64,000 nt of DNA from Actinocorallia populi (GTDB lineage Bacteria > Actinomycetota > Actinomycetes > Streptosporangiales > Streptosporangiaceae): positions 124,001 through 188,000 of the forward strand of contig NZ_PVZV01000006.1 in the NCBI RefSeq assembly GCF_002995495.1. Direction: 5' to 3'. Below the pieces are notes generated by a model, which did no database searches, was not told where the DNA came from, and saw nothing but the letters and a program-made list of their open reading frames with translations. Both the position numbers and the translations under genes were made by a program. The first letter of the stretch is position 1. Each line of letters starts with the position of its first letter. Below, one piece after another: positions 63,643 to 64,000 of the stretch.

Positions 63643-64000
63643 ATGAACACTTCTCCCCTGACCCTGAACGAAGAGACCGACCCGTTCTGCCTGGCGCCGG
63701 AGGCCGCCGCTGCCCTGCTCGCCGAGGCTCCGTGGCGGAGGTTCGCGGTGATCGGGGACAGCCTCTCGGCCGGAACGGGGGACCCCAGCCCCGGCTACCT
63801 GGACCAGGGGTGGTCCGACAGGCTCGCCGACGTCCTGCGGCGCGTCCGCCCGGACCTGGAGTACCTCAACACCGCGCAGGTGGGGGCGACGACCGCCCGG
63901 GTGCTGGAGGACCAGATGGAGCGGATGGCCCGGTTCGCCCCCGGTCTGCTGCACGTGCCGTGCGGAGCCAACGACCTCCTCCGGCGGAGTCCGGACTTCG
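63643..64000 (+). CDS. SGNH/GDSL hydrolase, 3' end beyond the right edge
   Basis: The visible 119 residues open with a short lead and then FAVIGDSLSAGTGDPSPGYLDQGW, containing the GDSL-type block I nucleophile Ser, followed by NTAQVGATTA (block II Gly) and CGANDL (block III Asn). These are the landmarks of SGNH esterase/lipases acting on acyl or acetyl esters. No signal peptide is seen, so it is cytoplasmic. The C-terminus with the catalytic Asp-x-x-His lies outside the window. Confidence 0.9.
   Translation, partial: MNTSPLTLNEETDPFCLAPEAAAALLAEAPWRRFAVIGDSLSAGTGDPSPGYLDQGWSDRLADVLRRVRPDLEYLNTAQVGATTARVLEDQMERMARFAPGLLHVPCGANDLLRRSPDF

Noticed and set aside
1-64000. tRNA, rRNA, CRISPR arrays, IS elements, phage or conjugation genes
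   Set aside because: I looked for cloverleaf-like stretches, regularly spaced direct repeats, and transposase or integrase motifs on both strands and saw none; a computational scan (tRNAscan-SE, ISfinder) would be more sensitive.

Overview
The window is very GC-rich DNA with GTG/TTG starts, GTGA-type gene overlaps, leaderless-looking promoters and many one-component regulators. It is chromosomal DNA of a high-GC actinomycete (Streptomyces or Streptosporangiales type). I saw no rRNA, tRNA, CRISPR array, insertion sequence or phage gene.

Layout. 1-3.5 kb: a hypothetical gene running off the left edge, a NUDIX hydrolase, an Imm5-like protein, and an AraC regulator with an SDR. 3.6-10.4 kb: a metal/arsenic island with an ArsO-like flavoprotein, two ArsR and two MerR regulators, a small Cys-Cys protein, a SulP/STAS transporter, ArsC and Acr3. 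10.5-34 kb: a siderophore locus. Its trimodular NRPS (A-T-E-C-A-T-E-C-A-T, no thioesterase) has adenylation codes I read as DINYWGGIGK, DFWNIGMVHK and DMENLGLINK. These match the codes I recall for coelichelin synthetase CchH, so I name the genes cchA-cchJ. Four intergenic positions carry DmdR/IdeR-type iron boxes.

34-39 kb: an APH-like kinase, an ECF41-type sigma factor facing a carboxymuconolactone decarboxylase across a nearly palindromic promoter region, a PaaX-like regulator with a GNAT enzyme, and a serine hydrolase. 39-47 kb: an operon for a reduced complex I (nuoA, a fused degenerate NuoB/NuoD-like gene, nuoH, J, K, L, M, N). It has no NADH-oxidising subunits and no recognisable Fe-S subunits. 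47-58 kb: small regulator/enzyme pairs with visible operators, and an ECF42-type sigma factor with its DGPF partner next to twin divergent ECF-like promoters. 57-64 kb: a secreted protein, an acyl-CoA synthetase, a large SARP-NB-ARC-TPR regulator, a beta-lactamase-fold hydrolase and a partial SGNH hydrolase.

How it fits together. Under iron starvation, release of a DmdR/IdeR repressor should induce ornithine hydroxylation (cchB), formylation (cchA), peptide assembly (cchH), export (cchG/cchI, predicted asymmetric heterodimer), re-uptake (cchC-F) and iron release or peptide release (cchJ). The arsenic genes reduce arsenate and export arsenite. The reduced Nuo operon keeps its antiporter-like ion-translocating subunits while its quinone-coupling parts are eroded. 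It is the least conventional system here and, with the two twin-promoter ECF switches, the most worth following up.
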